Assembly: GCF_002086795.1 (NCBI RefSeq)
Contig: NZ_MVIM01000023.1
Coordinates: 1 to 56,816 of the forward strand
Length of the DNA: 56,816 bases
Direction: 5' to 3'
Origin: Mycolicibacterium tusciae
GTDB taxonomy: Bacteria; Actinomycetota; Actinomycetes; Mycobacteriales; Mycobacteriaceae
This document shows, piece after piece, positions 16,442 to 24,922 of the stretch. Below the pieces are notes generated by a model. The model saw only the letters and a program-made list of their open reading frames with translations. It made no database searches and had not been told where the DNA came from. Positions within the stretch are counted from its first letter, which is position 1. The number at the start of each line of letters is the position of its first letter. Position numbers and translations under genes: made by a program.

Positions 16442-18565
16442 ATGAGTGACGGCGACAACGCCACTCCTGGCCGTCATGGCCGGGGTGCCTCGTCGTCGCC
16501 TGACGACCGGTCCGAGACCTATCAATGGCATACCCGAAGATCTCAGCCGTCGCCAGGCGCCGCGCCGTGGGAGCGCGCACACGTGTCCGACGATGACGAT
16601 GCGCCAACCGAGGAGCCATCGGCGTCCCCCGCCGGTAACCACACCGACGGAGTGACAGTCGCCGACCTCATCGCCAAGCTCAACGGCGACGAGGCCGTCC
16701 CAGCGGAGCTGAAACGACACCGGCCCGACCACAGCACGCCGCCGCCTGCCGATCCGCCGCCGTCTCCGCCGACCGAGGTCATCGATGCCGTGCCGGCGTA
16801 CGGCCGGCACGAGCGGCCCCTCGGACCCGACATCGACCCTCACGAAGCCGCTGCCGAAGTCCCTGAGGCCGAGGACTACTACGACACCGAGGTCATCCCG
16901 GCCGTCGCGATGGACCTGCCGGACCTGACATCCACCCATCGGCACGGCCGCGTTCCGCCGTCTCATGTCGGTGCCGGCCGTCGCCGAACCGATGAGCATC
17001 ATCCGTCCCGGGGCCGGCACAGGTCGATGGTCGTCGGGCGCGTGGTCACCGCCCTGATCGCCGTGCTCGCTCTTGCCCTCACCGGTGGGGCGTGGCAGTG
17101 GCAGTCGGCGAAGAACAACATGCTCAACCGGATCTCCGCGCTCGATCCCGATTCCCGCGACATCCTCGATCCGAACGCACAGTTCGGTGACGAGAACTTC
17201 TTGATCGTCGGCGTGGACAGCCGCATGGGCGAGAACGTCGACATGGGTGCGGGCACGACCGACGAGGCCGCGGGCGCGAGGTCGGACACGGTGATGCTGG
17301 TGAACATCCCCGCAAACCGTGAACGTGTTGTGGCGGTGTCGTTTCCGCGAGACCTCGCCATCGAGCCCATGCAGTGCGAGCCGTGGGACCCCAAAACCGG
17401 GGAATACGGCCCGATCACCGACCCCGAGTCGCCCATGTACGGGGCTGACAGGGTCTACACCGAGTACAAGCTGAACTCCGCGTACGCCGTCGGTGGACCG
17501 AAGTGCCTGGTGAAGGTCATTCAGAAGTTGTCGGGCCTATACGTAAACCGTTTCATGGCAGTGGATTTCGCGGGCTTCTCGAAGATGGTCGACGCACTCG
17601 GCGGTGTCGAGGTGTGCAGCACCACCCCGCTCGAGGACTACGAGCTGGGCACCGTGCTGGCCAATGCCGGCCGCCAAACGGTGGACGGCCACACCGCACT
17701 TCAATACGTGCGGGCACGCCAGATCACGACGGAAACCAACGGCGACTACGGTCGCATCAAGCGTCAGCAGCTTTTCCTGTCCTCGCTGCTGCGCTCGATG
17801 ATCTCCAAGGAAGTGTTCTTTTCACTCAACAAGCTCAACAACGTCGTCAACATGTTCATCAACGACAGCTATGTCGACAACATGGACACCAAAGACCTGG
17901 TCACACTGGGCCAGTCGGTTCAGGGCATCGCCGCGGGCCGGATCACGTTCCTGACCGTGCCGACGACGGGGTACATGGACGAGTACGGCAACGAGCACCT
18001 TCGTGAAGAAGACAACCGGGCCATCTTCGACGCGATCATCAACGACGATCCGCTGCCCGAGGAGAAGAACGCCGACAACACCCCGGTGCCCGGCACTCCC
18101 GAAAGCCAGACCGAAGCACCCAGTCAGGACGCCGCGGCACCGACCGAGCTCGTCGACACGATCACGACCGACCCGAACGACATCACCGTGCAGGTGTCGA
18201 ATTCGACGGGCGAAGACGGGCTGGGTGCGACCGCGGCCGGCGAACTCCAGACGCATGGCTTCAACGTCATCACGCCCGACGATTACCCCGGTCCGCTGGA
18301 CACCACAACGGTGTTCTTCTCCCCGGGCAACGAGCAGGCGGCGGCAACCGTTGCCGCGTCGTTCCCCAACTCGACCATCGAACGCGCGACCAACCTCGGC
18401 GACGTCGTTCAGGTGGTACTCGGCAACGACTTCTACTCGGTGACTTCGCCGCCATCGAGCGGATCTCCGGTGCAGGTCCAGGTCGTGCGCGGCACCGGCA
18501 GCACAGCGACCGACCTGCCCGAGGATCTGACCGTCACCAACGCCGCCGACACGACCTGCGAATAG
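16442..18565 (+). CDS. LytR-CpsA-Psr family cell-wall ligase
   Basis: 707 residues. About 195 residues of disordered, Pro- and acid-rich cytoplasmic N-terminus; one membrane helix (VVTALIAVLALALTGG, about 201-217); an extracellular LCP domain (about 255-480) with VGVDSRMGENVD, RSDTVMLVNI, VSFPRD and an RxRx3D-like segment QYVRARQIT; then a LytR_C domain (about 570-670, ITVQVSNSTGEDGLG). LCP enzymes transfer lipid-linked polymers to peptidoglycan; in mycobacteria this is arabinogalactan attachment. The position matches M. tuberculosis Rv0822c. Start is the ATG after GAAGG; spacing is short. It ends about 100 bp before phoU. Confidence 0.92.
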   Translation: MSDGDNATPGRHGRGASSSPDDRSETYQWHTRRSQPSPGAAPWERAHVSDDDDAPTEEPSASPAGNHTDGVTVADLIAKLNGDEAVPAELKRHRPDHSTPPPADPPPSPPTEVIDAVPAYGRHERPLGPDIDPHEAAAEVPEAEDYYDTEVIPAVAMDLPDLTSTHRHGRVPPSHVGAGRRRTDEHHPSRGRHRSMVVGRVVTALIAVLALALTGGAWQWQSAKNNMLNRISALDPDSRDILDPNAQFGDENFLIVGVDSRMGENVDMGAGTTDEAAGARSDTVMLVNIPANRERVVAVSFPRDLAIEPMQCEPWDPKTGEYGPITDPESPMYGADRVYTEYKLNSAYAVGGPKCLVKVIQKLSGLYVNRFMAVDFAGFSKMVDALGGVEVCSTTPLEDYELGTVLANAGRQTVDGHTALQYVRARQITTETNGDYGRIKRQQLFLSSLLRSMISKEVFFSLNKLNNVVNMFINDSYVDNMDTKDLVTLGQSVQGIAAGRITFLTVPTTGYMDEYGNEHLREEDNRAIFDAIINDDPLPEEKNADNTPVPGTPESQTEAPSQDAAAPTELVDTITTDPNDITVQVSNSTGEDGLGATAAGELQTHGFNVITPDDYPGPLDTTTVFFSPGNEQAAATVAASFPNSTIERATNLGDVVQVVLGNDFYSVTSPPSSGSPVQVQVVRGTGSTATDLPEDLTVTNAADTTCE

Positions 18566-18667
18566 CCCTGTCCGCGTAGCATCGTCGGCCTTTCGGCATG
18601 CGCCATTCACCTGGCGTTCACCCTGCACGTCGTGACGTTCCGACTGCTCAGACCGTAGGGTGGATAC

Positions 18668-19333
18668 ATGCGAACCGCGTACCACGACCAGTTGGATCAG
18701 CTATCTGGACAGCTCGGCGACATGTGCGGGCTGGCCGGCGCGGCGATGGAGCGTGCAACCCAAGCCCTATTGCAGGCCGATCTCGTTCTGGCAGAGCAGG
18801 TGATCGGCGACCATGAGCAAATCATCGCGATGAGCGCGCGCGCCGAGGAGGCCGCGTTCGTGCTGCTGGCGCTGCAGGCGCCGGTGGCAGGTGATCTGCG
18901 CTCGATTGTCACGGCGATCCAGATCGTCGCCGACGTCGATCGGATGGGTGCCCTGGCGCTGCACGTCGCCAAGATCGCCCGCCGTCGCCATCCCCAGCAT
19001 GCGCTGCCCGAAGAGGTCAACGGCTACTTCGCCGAAATGGGCCGGGTGGCAGTCGAATTGGGTAACAGCGCCCAGGAGGTGCTCGTTACGCGCGATCCGG
19101 AGAAGGCGGCACGGATCAGCGAGGAAGACGATGCGATGGACGATCTGCATCGCCACCTCTTCACCGTGCTGATGGACCGCGAGTGGAAATACGGCGTCAC
19201 CGCCGCGGTCGATGTGACGCTGCTGTCCCGGTTCTACGAGCGCTTCGCCGATCACGCGGTCGAGATCGCCCGGCGGGTCATCTTCCAGGCCACCGGCAAC
19301 CTCCCAGAGGAAGACCAGCTGACGTCACGCTGA
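18668..19333 (+). CDS. phoU: Phosphate signalling protein PhoU (PhoY2-like)
   Basis: 221 residues, all helical, with two three-helix PhoU repeats. The metal-binding E/DxxxD motifs are seen in VADVDRMGALALHVAKIARR and RFYERFADHAVEIARRV. PhoU links the Pst importer to the SenX3-RegX3 two-component system and keeps it off when phosphate is abundant. A TAGGGT -10 box (18656-18661) lies 6 nt before ATG, so it is probably leaderless. It converges on the pst operon and shares a bidirectional terminator with it. Confidence 0.93.
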   Translation: MRTAYHDQLDQLSGQLGDMCGLAGAAMERATQALLQADLVLAEQVIGDHEQIIAMSARAEEAAFVLLALQAPVAGDLRSIVTAIQIVADVDRMGALALHVAKIARRRHPQHALPEEVNGYFAEMGRVAVELGNSAQEVLVTRDPEKAARISEEDDAMDDLHRHLFTVLMDREWKYGVTAAVDVTLLSRFYERFADHAVEIARRVIFQATGNLPEEDQLTSR

Positions 19334-19347
19334 GTCCGACTCACCCC

Positions 19348-19391
19348 CAAAAGCCGAGAGCCCCCGAGTGATCGGGGGCTCTTGGCTTTTG
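19348..19391. terminator. Bidirectional rho-independent terminator between phoU and pstB
   Basis: A long GC-rich stem: CAAAAGCC then GAGAGCCCCCGA, a short GTGA loop, then TCGGGGGCTCT and GGCTTTTG. The outer A/T runs provide a U-tract on either strand. It separates the converging phoU and pst transcripts. Confidence 0.92.
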
Positions 19392-19403
19392 CGAACTCAG
19401 CGC

Positions 19404-20180
19404 TTAACCGAAGCGGCCGGAGATGTAGTCCTCGGTCGCCTTCTGTGTGGGATTGGAGAAGATCTTCTCGGTCACGTCGATCTCGACGAGCCGACCCGGC
19501 TTACCGGTGGCCTCCAGATTGAAGAAAGCCGTCTGGTCACTGACCCGAGCCGCCTGTTGCATGTTGTGGGTCACGATGACGATTGTGTAGTCCTGCTTGA
19601 GCTCTGAGATCAGATCCTCGATCGCCAACGTCGAAATCGGATCCAGCGCTGAGCATGGCTCGTCCATCAGCAGCACGTCCGGTTGCACCGCGATCGCGCG
19701 CGCGATGCACAGTCGCTGCTGCTGCCCACCGGACAGGCCGCCGCCGGGCTTGTCCAGCCGGTCCTTGACCTCGTTCCAGAGGTTGGCGCCCTTGAGCGAG
19801 CGCTCGGCGACCTCGTCGAGCGTCTTCTTGTTGCGTGCGCCTTGCAGCTTCAGGCCCGCCACCACATTGTCGCGAATCGACATGGTGGGGAACGGGTTCG
19901 GCCGCTGGAACACCATGCCGATGGTCTTGCGGACGCTCACCGGGTCGATGCCCGAAGCGTAGATGTCCTCGCCGTCCAGCAGCACCGAGCCTTCCACCCG
20001 GGCACCGGGCAGGACTTCGTGCATGCGGTTGAGAGTGCGCAGCACCGTCGATTTTCCGCAGCCCGAGGGGCCGATGAAGGCTGTGACGCTTCGCGGCGTG
20101 ACAGACAGGCCCACGTCGGCGACGGCGTGGAACGAACCGTAGTAGATGTTGAGATCTTTGAGATCCAGCCGCTTGGCCAT
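19404..20180 (-). CDS. pstB: Phosphate ABC transporter ATP-binding protein PstB
   Basis: 258 residues, full length for PstB. Walker A GPSGCGKST (about 37-45), the ABC signature LSGGQQQRLCIARA, Walker B VLLMDEPCSALDP and the switch His in VIVTHNMQQAAR. It supplies ATP hydrolysis for phosphate import through PstC and PstA at the inner face of the membrane. Last gene of the pst operon, 7 bp after pstA. The equivalent gene next to mshD in M. tuberculosis is phoT. Confidence 0.97.
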   Translation of the reverse strand: MAKRLDLKDLNIYYGSFHAVADVGLSVTPRSVTAFIGPSGCGKSTVLRTLNRMHEVLPGARVEGSVLLDGEDIYASGIDPVSVRKTIGMVFQRPNPFPTMSIRDNVVAGLKLQGARNKKTLDEVAERSLKGANLWNEVKDRLDKPGGGLSGGQQQRLCIARAIAVQPDVLLMDEPCSALDPISTLAIEDLISELKQDYTIVIVTHNMQQAARVSDQTAFFNLEATGKPGRLVEIDVTEKIFSNPTQKATEDYISGRFG

Positions 20181-20187
20181 GAGGCTC

Positions 20188-21090
20188 CTAAACTCTGTTC
20201 CGCGTCAGGTATCGGTTGATGAATGCAGCGCCGAGGTACAGCACCGCGATGATCAAGATGAGGGTCAGCGCGGCACCCCAGACTCGCAGCGCGCCTGCCG
20301 CTTCCGGATTGACCAGCTCGGTGTAGATCAGCAGTGGCAGCGACGCCATGTTGCCCTCGAAAGCGTCCATGTTGATCGACCGGCTGTAGCCGACGAGCAC
20401 CAGCACCGGAGCCGTCTCCCCCATCACCCTGGCAAGGGCCAACAGGATGCCGCTGATCATGCCCGGCAACGCGGTGGGCACGACGACGCGCGCGATGGTC
20501 TTCCATTTCGGAATGCCCAACGCGTACGACGCTTCGCGTAGCTCGTCAGGTACGAGTTTCAGCATCTCCTCGGTGTTGCGCACGACGACGGGAAGCATCA
20601 GCAAGACCAATGCCAGCGACACCGCAAAGGCGCTCTGCTCGAATCCCAGGGTCGCGATCCACAGCGCGAAGATGAAGAGCGCAGCCACGATCGACGGCAC
20701 GCCGGCGAGAATGTCGACCATGAACGTGGTTACCTTGGCGAACCGGCCCCGGCCGTATTCGACCAGATACACCGCGGCCATGACACCCAGCGGCACCGAC
20801 AGCACCGCGGCGATCGCGGCCTGGATCAGGGTGCCGTAGATCGCGTGATAGACACCGCCGGCCATCTCCTCGGGAAGCACGCCGGCCAGCGAATTGGTCC
20901 ACCACGTCGAGGACGTGATCGCAGTGATGCCCTTGGCCAGCACGGTGTAGATGAGCCAGACCAACGGGACCATCGCGACCACGAACGACGCGGTGAAAAG
21001 TGTTGTCGCGAGGCCGTTCTTGAGCTTGCGACTAGTGCTGACCGGGTGGAAGGTGGGGGCCTTCACCGGCTGGTCCAGTGTTGCCGTCAT
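20188..21090 (-). CDS. pstA: Phosphate ABC transporter permease PstA
   Basis: 300 residues with about six membrane helices. The EAA loop EASYALGIPKWKTIARVVVPTALPGMISGILLALARVMGE contacts PstB. It starts with ATG overlapping the stop of pstC (ATGA, 21087-21090). With PstC it forms the membrane channel for phosphate. Confidence 0.96.
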   Translation of the reverse strand: MTATLDQPVKAPTFHPVSTSRKLKNGLATTLFTASFVVAMVPLVWLIYTVLAKGITAITSSTWWTNSLAGVLPEEMAGGVYHAIYGTLIQAAIAAVLSVPLGVMAAVYLVEYGRGRFAKVTTFMVDILAGVPSIVAALFIFALWIATLGFEQSAFAVSLALVLLMLPVVVRNTEEMLKLVPDELREASYALGIPKWKTIARVVVPTALPGMISGILLALARVMGETAPVLVLVGYSRSINMDAFEGNMASLPLLIYTELVNPEAAGALRVWGAALTLILIIAVLYLGAAFINRYLTRNRV

Positions 21091-22133
21091 CCTCCGCTAA
21101 CCCTTCCGCCGGCCGCTGCCCGGGCCAGCGCGTTGACCACGAAGGTCAGCGCGAAGAGCACGAAGCCGGCGGCGATGTAAGCGCCTGTGGGCAGTGGCGC
21201 GCTGAACTCCGCTGCTGCCGAGGCGATCTTGGACGCGAACGTGTAGCCGCCGTCGAACAGCGACCAGTGGCCGGCCTGCGCAGCGGTGCGCAGGATGATC
21301 AGGATCGCGATCGTCTCACCGAGCGCGCGGCCCAACCCGAGCATCGACGCCGCGATCATGCCGCTGCGGCCGTAGGGGAACACGGTCATCCGGATGACTT
21401 CCCACTTGGTCGCGCCGAGCGCCTGCGCGGCCTCGACGTGGCCGCGCGGCGTGAGTGCGAAAACCTCGCGGGTGACCGAGGTGATGATCGGGAGAATCAT
21501 CACGGCGAGCACTATTCCCGCGGTGAAGATCGTTCCACCGCCGGCCAGTGACACGTTGCCCTGCGAGAAAAGGAAGAACCAGCCGAGATTCTCGTTGAGG
21601 AAGGTCGCGACCGGGGTAAGCCACGGAGCCAGCACGAATATGCCCCACAGACCGAAGACGATCGACGGCACCGCCGCCAAAAGATCCACCAGCATTCCGA
21701 ACGGCCGTGCCAACCGCTTCGGGGCGTAGTTCGTCAAGAACGCCGCAATGCCGATCGCGATGGGTACGGCGATGATCAGGGCGAACACCGAGCTGAGCAC
21801 CGTCACCATGAACAGGTCGCGGATGCCGAAGCGCAGATTCGCCGAGTCGCTGGTGAGGAACTCCGTGCTGGTCAGGAAGCTCGCCTGGTTGGCCTGCAGC
21901 GACGGGATCGCCTTGACGATCAGGAAGAGGGCCATCAGAGCGATCGCGCCGATGATGGTGGCGCCGGCAGCGATCGCGATGGACTTGAAGACTGTGTCGC
22001 CCCAACGCCCCTCGCCCTGCTTCAAAGCCGATCCCTTCCGATCCTTGGTTGGCTTCTCTGAAGTATGCCCAACCTGCTGTGGGCTCGTCGTTGCTGACGA
22101 GCCCACAGCGGTCGAATCTGGTGTCACAGCCAT
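21087..22133 (-). CDS. pstC: Phosphate ABC transporter permease PstC
   Basis: 348 residues. A hydrophilic N-terminal tail of about 50 residues precedes about six membrane helices. The EAA loop is EAAQALGATKWEVIRMTVFPYGRSGMIAASMLGLGRALGET. The early codons contain a perfect 14-bp inverted repeat (22076-22109) which could form a hairpin in the mRNA. It begins 12 bp after pstS and overlaps pstA. Partner of PstA. Confidence 0.96.
   Translation of the reverse strand: MAVTPDSTAVGSSATTSPQQVGHTSEKPTKDRKGSALKQGEGRWGDTVFKSIAIAAGATIIGAIALMALFLIVKAIPSLQANQASFLTSTEFLTSDSANLRFGIRDLFMVTVLSSVFALIIAVPIAIGIAAFLTNYAPKRLARPFGMLVDLLAAVPSIVFGLWGIFVLAPWLTPVATFLNENLGWFFLFSQGNVSLAGGGTIFTAGIVLAVMILPIITSVTREVFALTPRGHVEAAQALGATKWEVIRMTVFPYGRSGMIAASMLGLGRALGETIAILIILRTAAQAGHWSLFDGGYTFASKIASAAAEFSAPLPTGAYIAAGFVLFALTFVVNALARAAAGGRVSGG
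22076..22109 (-). repeat. 14-bp perfect hairpin inside the start of pstC
   Basis: GCTGTGGGCTCGTC (22076-22089), 6-nt loop, then its exact complement (22096-22109). It covers about codons 9-19 of pstC, soon after the pstS-pstC junction. No U-run follows, so it is more likely an mRNA processing or stability stem than a terminator. It could let PstS be made in excess over the permeases. Confidence 0.7.
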
Positions 22134-22145
22134 GCGTCGTTGCTA

Positions 22146-23276
22146 CTACGTCTTCGCGTTGATCGCGTCAACGGCCTCGGTCAGGCGAGTCTTGAACGCC
22201 TCGGGGATCGGGATGTAGCCGTTCTCCTCGAGACCGGTCTGGCCGTTACCGAGTGCTGAGTGCATGAACGCCTTCACCGCGGTGGCAACTTCGGCGTCGG
22301 GGTACTGCGAGCACACGATCTCGTAGGCGGCAAGCATGATCGGGTACGAACCGGGCTCGGTCGGCATGTAGAACGACGCGGTGTCGAGCACGAGGTCGTT
22401 GCCCTCGCCCTTGAACTTGACGCCGTCGATGGCCTTGCCCGCCGATTCAGTACTCAACTCAACCGGCTCCGGCCCTGCCGAGGTGATGATCCGAGCGATC
22501 GACAGGTTCTGCGCCTTGGCGAAGGACCACTCGTTGTAGGTGATGGACCCCGGGGTGCTCGCGATCGCTGCGGACGTGCCCTCGTTACCCTTGGCACCTT
22601 CGCCGACACCGCCGGCGAAGGACTTGCCCGCACCCTTGCCCCACGCCCCGTCGGAGGCCGCGTCCAGGTACTTCTGGAAGTTGTCGGTCGTACCCGACTC
22701 GTCACTGCGGAAGATCACGTTGATCGGCTCGGCCGGCAGCGATGCGCCCTCGTTCAAAGCTTTGATCTCCGGGGCATCCCACGTCTTGACCGTGCCGTTG
22801 AAGATCTTGCCCAAGGTCGGACCATCGAGCACCAAACCGTCGACGCCTGCGACGTTGTACGTGACGGCAATGGGCCCGAACACCGCGGGAAGATTCCACG
22901 CGTCGCTGCCGCCGCACCGCTCCTTGGCCTTCTCGACCTCGCCCTTCTCGGCGCTGAGCGGCGAGTCGGAACCGCCGAAGTCGGTCTGTCCGCCGATGAA
23001 CTCCGAGACACCGGCACCCGAGCCGCTAGAGGTGTAGTTGAGGGTGAAGCCGGGGCAGTCCTTCTCGTAAGCGTTGATGAAGCGCGTCATCGCATTCGCC
23101 TGCGCCGACGAGCCACTGGCCTTGAGCGCTTCCTTGCCGCCGCAGTCACCGGCCGGTGTAGACCCACTGTCTGATCCAGATCCCGAAGAGGCGTTGTTGT
23201 CGCTACCGCACGCCGACAGCAGCAAGGTGCCGGCGGCCAGCAGGCTCAGCGCGGCACCAGTTCGATTGGCCTTCAC
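22146..23276 (-). CDS. pstS: Phosphate-binding lipoprotein PstS
   Basis: 376 residues from GTG at 23274-23276, 5-6 nt after AAGGAG. The signal peptide ends in the lipobox LLLSAC, so Cys at about 25 is lipidated. A Ser/Gly-rich linker follows. The phosphate site is visible in SGSSAQANAM, SSGSGAGVSEFIGGQTDFGGSDSPL and RSDESGTTDNF. It captures phosphate outside the membrane and hands it to PstCA. The C-terminus resembles PstS3 of M. tuberculosis (recall). A long upstream ORF extension without a signal sequence was rejected. Expression is probably controlled by the direct-repeat box at 23405-23426. Confidence 0.95.
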   Translation of the reverse strand: MKANRTGAALSLLAAGTLLLSACGSDNNASSGSGSDSGSTPAGDCGGKEALKASGSSAQANAMTRFINAYEKDCPGFTLNYTSSGSGAGVSEFIGGQTDFGGSDSPLSAEKGEVEKAKERCGGSDAWNLPAVFGPIAVTYNVAGVDGLVLDGPTLGKIFNGTVKTWDAPEIKALNEGASLPAEPINVIFRSDESGTTDNFQKYLDAASDGAWGKGAGKSFAGGVGEGAKGNEGTSAAIASTPGSITYNEWSFAKAQNLSIARIITSAGPEPVELSTESAGKAIDGVKFKGEGNDLVLDTASFYMPTEPGSYPIMLAAYEIVCSQYPDAEVATAVKAFMHSALGNGQTGLEENGYIPIPEAFKTRLTEAVDAINAKT

Positions 23277-23371
23277 GAAGCTCCTTTGTGAAACAGGTAG
23301 ACGCTGGCACGGGCCGTTGCCCCCGCCGTGACACATGTCGCGTCGAGCAGACCGGTTGCTGCTCGGCTGAA

Positions 23372-23426
23372 AACCTAAGCGCACGTCGTTAATCACTTGC
23401 CTACGGATGGTGAACGGAAGATGAAC
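23372..23426 (-). promoter_or_regulatory. pst promoter with Pho/RegX3-type direct repeats
   Basis: On the plus strand, two adjacent 11-mers: GGATGGTGAAC (23405-23415) and GGAAGATGAAC (23416-23426). Read on the minus strand they are GTTCATCTTCC and GTTCACCATCC, the 11-bp GTTCAYC repeat pattern of actinobacterial Pho boxes bound by PhoP/RegX3. A TAGGTT -10 box lies downstream at 23377-23372, placing the repeats just above the -35. This fits activation of pstSCAB by SenX3-RegX3 under phosphate limitation. Confidence 0.75.
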
Positions 23427-23463
23427 CGGTAAGGGGCTCGAGGCGACATTTCCACTGGACGAG

Positions 23464-23493
23464 TTGACTTCACAAATTTGTATCAGTAGAAAT
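23464..23493 (+). promoter_or_regulatory. Promoter/operator of the ArsR-ArsC fusion gene
   Basis: TTGACT (23464-23469) as -35, a 17-bp spacer and TAGAAA (23487-23492). The spacer contains a 10-bp palindrome, ACAAATTTGT (23472-23481). The predicted transcript would start at or very near the ATG at 23501. The palindrome is a plausible autoregulatory site for the ArsR domain. Confidence 0.5.
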
Positions 23494-23500
23494 TGAGTCA

Positions 23501-24178
23501 ATGTCTGTTGATGTGAATTCGAATGTGGCGCGCCGTACGGCGGTTTTCGCCGCACTATCCGATCCCGCCCGGCTGACGATCGTCGACCACCTGCTGAATG
23601 CGGATGTGTCCCCCTCAGAACTGCGCACCGTCCTGTCGATGTCTTCCAACCTGCTCGCGCATCACCTCGCTGTACTCAAGACCGCCGGGGTCGTACGACA
23701 GACCCGGTCAGAAGCCGACGGGCGACGGACATACCTCAAGCTCAACCATGCGGCGCTCGAAGGTCTGCTCCCATCAGCCCAGCATCGTGCTCGTCGCGTC
23801 GTGTTCGTCTGCACCCACAACTCGGCCCGCAGTCAGCTTGCCGCCGCAATCTGGAACCGGCGCAGCGAATTACCCGCTACCTCAGCCGGCACCAAACCCG
23901 CGCCCCAGGTGCATCGCGGCGCGGTGGCCGCGGCAAAACGCCTCAACTTGTCGATGCGCGCAGTCAAACCGCGCTATCTAGGTGATGTCCTCGCCGCCGA
24001 CGACCTGGTGATCGCGGTGTGCGACAACGCACATGAGGAACTTCCCGCTGAACTACCTCGCATCCACTGGTCGATCAGCGATCCGACCCGCACCGCCATC
24101 GCGTCCGCGTTCGATGATGCGGTACGTGAACTCACCGCTCGAATCGACCGTTTCGTCCCCGATGTTCAGCCCGCCTAG
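23501..24178 (+). CDS. ArsR repressor fused to LMW-phosphatase-type arsenate reductase
   Basis: 225 residues, two domains. Residues about 8-90 form an ArsR winged helix (ALSDPARLTIVDHLL, then SNLLAHHLAVLKTAGVV, and a wing with DGRRTYLKLN). Residues about 98-220 are a low-molecular-weight phosphatase/ArsC domain with VVFVCTHNSARSQLA (Cys-X5-Arg loop) and the general-acid region ISDPTRT. The ArsR part has no obvious CxC metal site, so sensing may rely on the catalytic Cys or another residue. It is the first gene of the arsenic island, 13 bp before a separate arsC. The fusion couples sensing and reduction in one polypeptide. Confidence 0.88.
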   Translation: MSVDVNSNVARRTAVFAALSDPARLTIVDHLLNADVSPSELRTVLSMSSNLLAHHLAVLKTAGVVRQTRSEADGRRTYLKLNHAALEGLLPSAQHRARRVVFVCTHNSARSQLAAAIWNRRSELPATSAGTKPAPQVHRGAVAAAKRLNLSMRAVKPRYLGDVLAADDLVIAVCDNAHEELPAELPRIHWSISDPTRTAIASAFDDAVRELTARIDRFVPDVQPA

Positions 24179-24191
24179 TTCAGGAGAAGCC

Positions 24192-24860
24192 ATGACCGAC
24201 AACATCACTGAGCACCATCTCCGTAGCGATCTGTCCATCGACCAGCGTTTGGCGATGAAGACGGCCGCCAGCCAACTCCAGAAGGAGTTCGACGGTGTGT
24301 TCGGGGCTGAAACCATCGAAAGGTTCCTACATTCGTCCTATGACCAATTCGCCGGCCGCGCGACGGTGCCCCGTTTCCTCCCCTTGTTGGCCGAACGCTT
24401 TGCGCGGCAACGACTCCGCGCGCTGGCGAAAGTAGAGGGCAAATCGAACGACGGAAAGCCGACCGTCCTGTTCCTGTGCACCCATAACGCCGGCCGGTCG
24501 CAGATGGCGATGGGCTTCTTCACTCATCTCGCCGGCGACCGGGCGGTCGCGTGGTCCGGGGGCTCCGAGCCAGGCGAGCTGGTCAACCCGGCAGCGGTCG
24601 AGGCCATGGCCGAGCGCGACATCGACATTTCGGGTGAATACCCCAAGCCGTGGACGGATGAAATCGTGCAGGCCGCAGACGTCATCATCACGATGGGCTG
24701 CGGCGATGCCTGCCCGATATTTCCGGGCCGCCGGTATGAGGAATGGGTCCTCGAAGATCCGCACGGGCACGACGTCGCTGCCGTTCGCCCCATCCGGGAC
24801 GAGATCGAGCGGCGGGTCCGAGCGCTGCTGTCGGAGCTCGAAGTTCCGGCGCGTGCATAA
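24192..24860 (+). CDS. arsC: Arsenate reductase ArsC with N-terminal helical domain
   Basis: 222 residues from ATG after CAGGAGAAGCC. The first about 85 residues form a predicted three-helix bundle (LQKEFDGVFGAETIERFL, YDQFAGRATVPRFLPLLAERFARQRL). The rest is an LMW-phosphatase/ArsC domain with VLFLCTHNAGRSQMAMG (Cys-X5-Arg), then TMGCGDACPIFPG with two further Cys, and a DPHGHD acid loop. This architecture is known in actinobacterial ArsC enzymes that use mycothiol. It is probably co-transcribed with the upstream ArsR fusion. Confidence 0.88.
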   Translation: MTDNITEHHLRSDLSIDQRLAMKTAASQLQKEFDGVFGAETIERFLHSSYDQFAGRATVPRFLPLLAERFARQRLRALAKVEGKSNDGKPTVLFLCTHNAGRSQMAMGFFTHLAGDRAVAWSGGSEPGELVNPAAVEAMAERDIDISGEYPKPWTDEIVQAADVIITMGCGDACPIFPGRRYEEWVLEDPHGHDVAAVRPIRDEIERRVRALLSELEVPARA

Positions 24861-24922
24861 CCGTCTGCGGCGGGGTGCGGTCAAGTCGCAAATTCGCCTG
24901 GGCTTTATGTGCCGAAACGACC

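Noticed and set aside
22146..23555. PstS reading frame extended to 23555
   Set aside because: The extra 93 residues precede an intact lipoprotein signal peptide and would destroy export; GTG 23276 has a good ribosome site.
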